A DNA stretch of 64,000 nucleotides from Ananas comosus. Lineage: Eukaryota > Streptophyta > Magnoliopsida > Poales > Bromeliaceae. The notes beneath the pieces are model-generated. The model worked only from the letters and a program-made list of their open reading frames with translations. It was not told where the DNA came from and did no database searches. The stretch covers positions 7,283,279 to 7,347,278 of the forward strand of contig NC_033644.1 in the NCBI RefSeq assembly GCF_001540865.1, read 5' to 3'. Both the position numbers and the translations under genes were made by a program. This document shows, one piece after another, positions 59,190 to 64,000 of this stretch. Within the stretch, counting starts at the first letter, position 1. The number at the start of each line of letters is the position of its first letter.

Positions 59190-59689
59190 GGATAAATTAC
59201 TCTTTTGGTTCTCAAACTTTTATTTGATGTAATTTCTAATTCGAACTTTTTGAAATATAGCAATCTAAGTTCCACAACTTAATGTAATTAGCTAAATATT
59301 GACAAATTGTTGATTGTTGAAGGGATAGAGTATCTTAATTATTATCGCATCATCAATCGCAATACTTTCACATCTTTTCTCCATTAATAATTTATTAACA
59401 TTTCCCCAACTAAATTGGATTCCGAGACTTATTGTAATAATTTAGAAAGTTCAAGTCAGAAAGCTCTTCTAGGGTCTCAGTGCGGCCAACACAGGTGGAT
59501 TCCGTAGAGTTGCTTTTATGCTCTCAACAGATTTTGGCAGGCTTTATCCCACTCGAACGGAACTCCTTTCTTCATTATCAAAATCTTTCTTCCTTTATAA
59601 AGAAAGTATTTTGAATTGTAACTGATTAAAGTTTGAAAACCAAAGTGTCATGCTCTTCATAGTTTGAGGACCCAAAGTGTAATTTAGCC
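59190..59689. mobile_element. Inverted-repeat element with nested segment
   Basis: Left 'ggataaattactcttttggt' and right 'ccaaagtgtaatttagcc' are inverted relatives. The section at about 59465-59600 does not match the arms and seems inserted. Confidence 0.6.
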
Positions 59690-59954
59690 TGCGTTTTATA
59701 ACTTTCACATAATAAATTTGGGTAAGAAGAGATTGGTTTATGTAGCCATAACAATCTCAATTGTTCCCTACTCTGTGAATGACATGTAGGGCCACAACTC
59801 ACGATAACAGCAAAAGCAAAAGCAGCATTTTTGCTCAGTGTTGGGAGAAATGATTAAGTGGGTCTCCAAACTTCGACTTTCATTCTGGTTCTAGAACTAC
59901 CCCCTAAAATTATAAAAGCGCTTTATTTTGGTGTATATAGATTATAGACTAGAA

Positions 59955-60355
59955 TACTGTTGGGAGCACAGAGGTTTCTGTACTACTTAGTCATTTTCGA
60001 TAATGAGATATTCAACGATCGGCTATATTAGACATTATCTATGTTATTGAAAGTATTTATGAATCGAATTTTATATTATTTCGACATCATTTGACTAGTG
60101 ATCAAAAGACATCAAAATTGACAATTTGAATAGCTGATACAAAGCATTTGTAAGTTTAATAGTATAGAATCCAAATTCTTTTCACTATTTACAGCATGAT
60201 CAATACCTCCGACTTAAAATTAGGAAATTAGTTTCTAAACAGTTTTAATAGTATAGATCACGTTGATGGAGCCGACCATCAATTTGGATGTTCCATCATC
60301 AAAAATAACTTGGTGACACGGAGGCTTCTATGCTATCTATTCAGTTTTAGATATT
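59955..60355. repeat. Pair of 45-bp direct repeats
   Basis: 'agcacagaggtttctgtact' near 59971 recurs degenerately as 'gacacggaggcttctatgct' near 60316, in direct orientation with continued similarity for about 45 bases. This layout resembles a very small terminal-repeat retroelement or an old tandem duplication; neither is proven. Confidence 0.45.
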
Positions 60356-60810
60356 TTCTTTCTTTATATAAAAATTGGACCTCTAAATTGAAAATTTAAG
60401 ATTGAGATTGAGGATAAATTTTAAAAATTTATGGTTTACAAACAAACAGATGACCTAGATGCCAGCAATAATTTTTATAAGATAAAATCAAACTAAACAC
60501 GCTTGAAAGTTAAGGAACTAAATTTAAATCTTATTAAAATTTAGAGTCCCGAACATCAAAATCAAAAGTTTGAGGGTGAAAATTAAACTTGACTCAAACT
60601 CCAGGGACTAGCAACGCAATTTACCCCAACTTTAGGTGAGCTTTGATTATTTATGGCCACCTTCAAATTTCACCTATTTTTTTAGATTTAATTATTAATT
60701 TTAATAAATTTTTTTAACTGAATTTATTGACATAACTCAAATAGAAAAATTTGAAAGTTAAGAAAATGTTTTTTGAGTGTTCTCCAAAAAGTCCCCGATA
60801 TATTTTAGAG

Positions 60811-61212
60811 TTAATTTCATACAGATTCCTACAAATATAGTGAATGACAAATATATTTCTATAAAATTTAACTTTCATATATTGTCCCTACAAAAGTTAT
60901 GATGTTTTCAAATATATCCCTGCCATTAGAATCTGTTAGAAAAATTTAGTTAACCATAGGTTAAATACTTAACATTAGTTAGCTTTTGACAATTTTACCT
61001 CTCGATATTGTACTGTTATGATTTTTAGAGGGACATATTTGTGATGGCAAGATTGAAAAAATAAACAATTTCTTAATGGTTCTTTAATGGTAACATATCA
61101 GAGGGGCATATCTGAAAACATTCAGACTTTTGCAGAAACAACATATGAAAGTTGAATTTTATTGGAATATATTTGTCATTTACTATATTTACAGAAATCT
61201 GTATGAAATTAA
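60811..61212. mobile_element. Hairpin MITE, family B copy 2 (complete)
   Basis: 402 bp. Left 'ttaatttcatacagattcct' and right 'agaaatctgtatgaaattaa' are near-perfect inverted repeats extending about 48 bases. Better preserved than the copy at 2715-3485. Confidence 0.85.
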
Positions 61213-61574
61213 CCCTACATTTTATTAATGTGCCAGAAACATACAACGCCTCGAATATGTGTATAAATCAATCTAAATCTTCATTGTTGTGTATATATAT
61301 ATTTATACACAAGCATTTCATCAGCATTTTAGGCAATCTGTGAGGTTAGTTGCAGTATCACTCAGGCCTAATTTCAGTGGCCTGTTTCAGACACAAAAAA
61401 AAAAAAAAGTCCAAAATGCTTTGGAGCCTCTTTTCCTCTATACTACCAAAATGCTGAGATCATCATTGCTTTGAGGAGACATCATTGGAGAAACAGCTGT
61501 TGGATGGATACCCATTGTCATTTTCTAATGTTATAGAGTAAGAAAACTTTATTAAAAATAAAAAACTAAATTAC

Positions 61575-62044
61575 AAAAAATTCTTATGTCAATATCTATT
61601 TTTTTTACTTTCCTCCTGTCATTTAAAAATTTACACTTTATCCCCTTAAAATAAAAAATAAAAAATATTCACAGTAGGATACGTTGTGACAAACTGATCA
61701 AATTATCTTTCATCTTCTTCCGAGTCGGCGGGGACGGAGAGGTGGGCGAGAGCGAGGGTGAGGCGGCGAAGGCAAGCGAGGGCGTGTATGTGGGCATGAA
61801 CAGAGAGGTGGGCGAGGGCGAGGCGGCGCGGCGGAGGGCGAGGCGGTGCGGCCGATAATGAGGAAGGAGGAGGGTTTCAAGAATATTTTGGGCATAAAAA
61901 ATAGGATATAAATGGAACCCTAACAGGACATTGACGGCATGGGTCAAAATGAGCATTTTTTATTTTTTAAGAAGGCAAAGTGTGGATTTTTGAATGACCT
62001 GAAGGAAAATGTGAAAAAGCGGATATTGATATAAAAATTTTCTT
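61575..62044. mobile_element. Inverted-repeat transposon with GC-rich interior
   Basis: Arms of about 75 bases (left near 61580-61660, right near 61960-62040; cores gtcaatatct/ggatattgat and cacttta/aaagtgtgg) enclose a 200-base interior of unusually high GC (61720-61860, repeated gaggcgg units). GC-rich, gene-like interiors between inverted repeats are typical of Pack-MULEs in monocots, but no target duplication or parent gene was identified. Confidence 0.6.
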
Positions 62045-62754
62045 TAATGCAGGGTGTTGTGGGTGCATATTATTTTATCACCACATTACTAATACTTTAT
62101 ATGGTACCGTTTGGTTCAGGTATAAGTAAGAACTAGCTATTATAAGGATAGATACAAGTATGGGGATAAAAAAAATAGTGTTTGGATGAAAATTAAGATG
62201 TTTTCGGGAATAAGAACAATTTTAGATAGTTTTATATAGAAAATGAAGGTGTTGGTGGAGATAACCAAGAACTACTATTCTTGAATAAAAAATTAGTATT
62301 TAAGTATAAAAGAAAGGATAAGTGACTATTTCTATCCCTATTCCCTAACCATATGCTGCCGGCCTTAGGCAAAATGTAACATCCCCATTGTGGGGTTCCA
62401 GTTCCCATGTGTGGGTTGTGGACTAATATTTTTCCCTGAACAGGGAATCTACTGCATCATCCAATCAAAGAATTGTGGCAAGAGTGTGTGGAAGGTGGTA
62501 GAAGAACATGCATGTCCTATTCCTAGGGCTAGAAAAGGATGGGCAAATTGCCCTGCTTCATGGAATGTGTGGAGAACCTTTTGTCCTTTTCTTCTTTTTT
62601 TTTTTTCCTTTTTTTTTTTAATTTTAAACTTGGGTAGTTGCAGCCTGTCATTTTAAAGTACTCTGGGCCACCAAAAAGGACAGATTGCCTGCTCCTTGGT
62701 GTACTATTTGTCCTGGTGGAACCCATTAACAGATAAAACAATTTGCTCTCAATC
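62045..62754. other. Intergenic DNA
   Basis: Includes a 'gtttggttcagg' segment (62105 on) of the kind found at ends of several plant MITEs. A reading frame at 62390-62656 has no recognisable domain and is not called. Confidence 0.4.
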
Positions 62755-63075
62755 ATTTTAATTTTATTATCTAGTTTTTAAAATTTTAATTTTGCTATCT
62801 ATTTTTTTAATTTGTCTAATTTGAATTAGTCAACAATACTCTAATTTTAAAATTTAAATACATTATTTATTTTTATATGTTTAATTAGCATATTTTATAC
62901 AATTTTCGTAAATTTAAATTAAATTATTTTAAATTTTGAAGTCAAATTACCACTGACCGGCTGACATCAAACAAATTGAAGGGTTATATAATAAAATCAA
63001 AATATCGAAAGGTTAGGTGGTTAAACTAAAATAGTTCGTAGTTCATATAAGTTCTATATATTTTTATTTTAATAA
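62755..63075. mobile_element. Degenerate relative of the Mutator-like MITE
   Basis: The minus strand from 63075 resembles the left half of 56579-56929 (tatagaactta, gaacta, ccacctaacctttcg, caatttgtttga blocks), but the outer ends have decayed and no target duplication is visible. Confidence 0.55.
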
Positions 63076-64000
63076 TTTTTTATCTTTATTATTGTTGTTG
63101 TTGAGGAGAAGTGTCGGTGTTGGCAAGTAGAGTAGCATTTTTCCATCATTAAGTTGGGCCCCCTAAAATTCAAAATTTTGTGAGCATTTTGTCTATGAAT
63201 TTTAAGAATATTTTTTGTTCCGTTTCCTATCAATTTGAGATTTTAGAACAGTTGGTTGATGTACAGAGATCCTGAAAAATAGTATTCAAGCTGATCACTT
63301 GTTTCATTCTCCTGAATTGTTTTGTAAGTGCTTGTTTGGTGGTTGGTACTCGAGACCCAAGTTCTAATCCTAATTGAGTCATATTTTTAGCTAAGTTTAT
63401 TTCTAAATGATATAAACGAAGCGAGTATCATGTTACCTTTCTCTCAATATATATATATATATATGGTAAATAAAAAAAGAAAAGCATATAGGAGATCTTT
63501 CAATTGAGTCCCTAGACTTCTTATTGTTGCAATTTAGTTCTTCACCTTTTAAGTAATTTTCAATTGAGTCCCTAGTCTACTAATTGTTGCATTATGTCCT
63601 TAACCTCTTTTAATTATTTGAGAAATGATTCGGTACTTTTTTTTTAAAAAAATAAAAAAGATCTTAACCATTGATTAATAGAGGGTAAAAATGTAACTTT
63701 AATACTTAGCAGGTAAAAGAATTATTTTATTCAAGGTTAATTTGGTAATTAAATAATACAATATTTAAAGAAACTTTTAATTGATGTCCTAATTTTATGC
63801 ATTAATTAGTACTAATTTAGAAAATTAATTGATTAACCAAATTCATGAAATTATTAGGCATTAATTTAGGAATCTACTTTAAATGTTTTAGTGTTTCCCA
63901 AATTACGCATTAATTTAAATTATAGAAATTTTAGAAATAGTTTTATTTCTAAATACGATGAATTTAAATTTTAAAAATTAAATACTTAAAATTTAAAAGT
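63076..64000. other. AT-rich intergenic end of window
   Basis: Contains a degenerate dimer of about 60-base units at 63498-63617, each starting tcaattgagtccctag, and a TA run near 63449-63464. No gene recognised. Confidence 0.55.

Noticed and set aside
61669..61956. Pro/Arg/Ser-rich minus-strand frame
   Set aside because: Lies wholly inside an inverted-repeat transposon with a GC-rich interior; no start context or domain.
1..64000. tRNA, rRNA genes or CRISPR-like arrays
   Set aside because: None recognised by eye; the repeat clusters seen are microsatellites, minisatellites or transposon ends, and a eukaryotic window is not expected to hold CRISPR arrays.

Overview
The window is plant nuclear DNA. 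Introns follow GT/AG rules, intergenic DNA is AT-rich and full of miniature transposons, and first exons are very GC-rich with Ala/Gly/Pro-rich protein starts. That 5'-to-3' GC fall, with the protein families present, points to a monocot (probably a commelinid); the species cannot be named from sequence alone. One scaffold gap of 25 N (14029-14053) and one ambiguous base (4564) are present.

Layout. (1) 1-3.8 kb: intergenic, simple repeats and two hairpin MITEs. (2) 3.8-10.0 kb, + strand: a complete 13-exon kinesin-7 gene with a NACK-type C-terminus (986 aa). (3) 10.3-33 kb: a receptor-like-protein (RLP) resistance-type locus broken up by transposons. It holds a LINE fragment ending at the gap, a truncated inverted copy of the RLP 5' end, a 3'-truncated Ty1-copia element on the minus strand (one 1.78 kb LTR, primer-binding site, inactivated polyprotein), one intact single-exon RLP (28803-31745, 980 aa), and three partial copies of the RLP 3' flank. 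(4) 32.9-39.0 kb, - strand: a complete 7-exon ARC6 plastid-division gene (789 aa). (5) 40.7-41.0 kb, +: a single-exon nuclear gene for mitochondrial ribosomal protein S31 (bTHX, 100 aa). (6) 41-49.3 kb: gene-poor, several MITEs. (7) 49.3-58.8 kb, +: a complete 11-exon CDPK-related kinase (CRK, 623 aa) with three MITEs in its introns. (8) 58.8-64 kb: intergenic, more MITEs.

The genes do not form a pathway: cytokinesis kinesin, chloroplast division, mitoribosome, kinase and immune receptor are ordinary neighbours. The exon models for kinesin, ARC6 and CRK were built by hand; splice phases close exactly in all three, which is strong support. No clearly new system was found. The most interesting structure is the head-to-head, 2.1 kb inverted duplication of the RLP promoter and 5' coding region around the copia element, beside an assembly gap; part of its divergence may be sequence error. 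Several MITE families with clean terminal inverted repeats, one with a 9-bp target duplication, occur in more than one copy.
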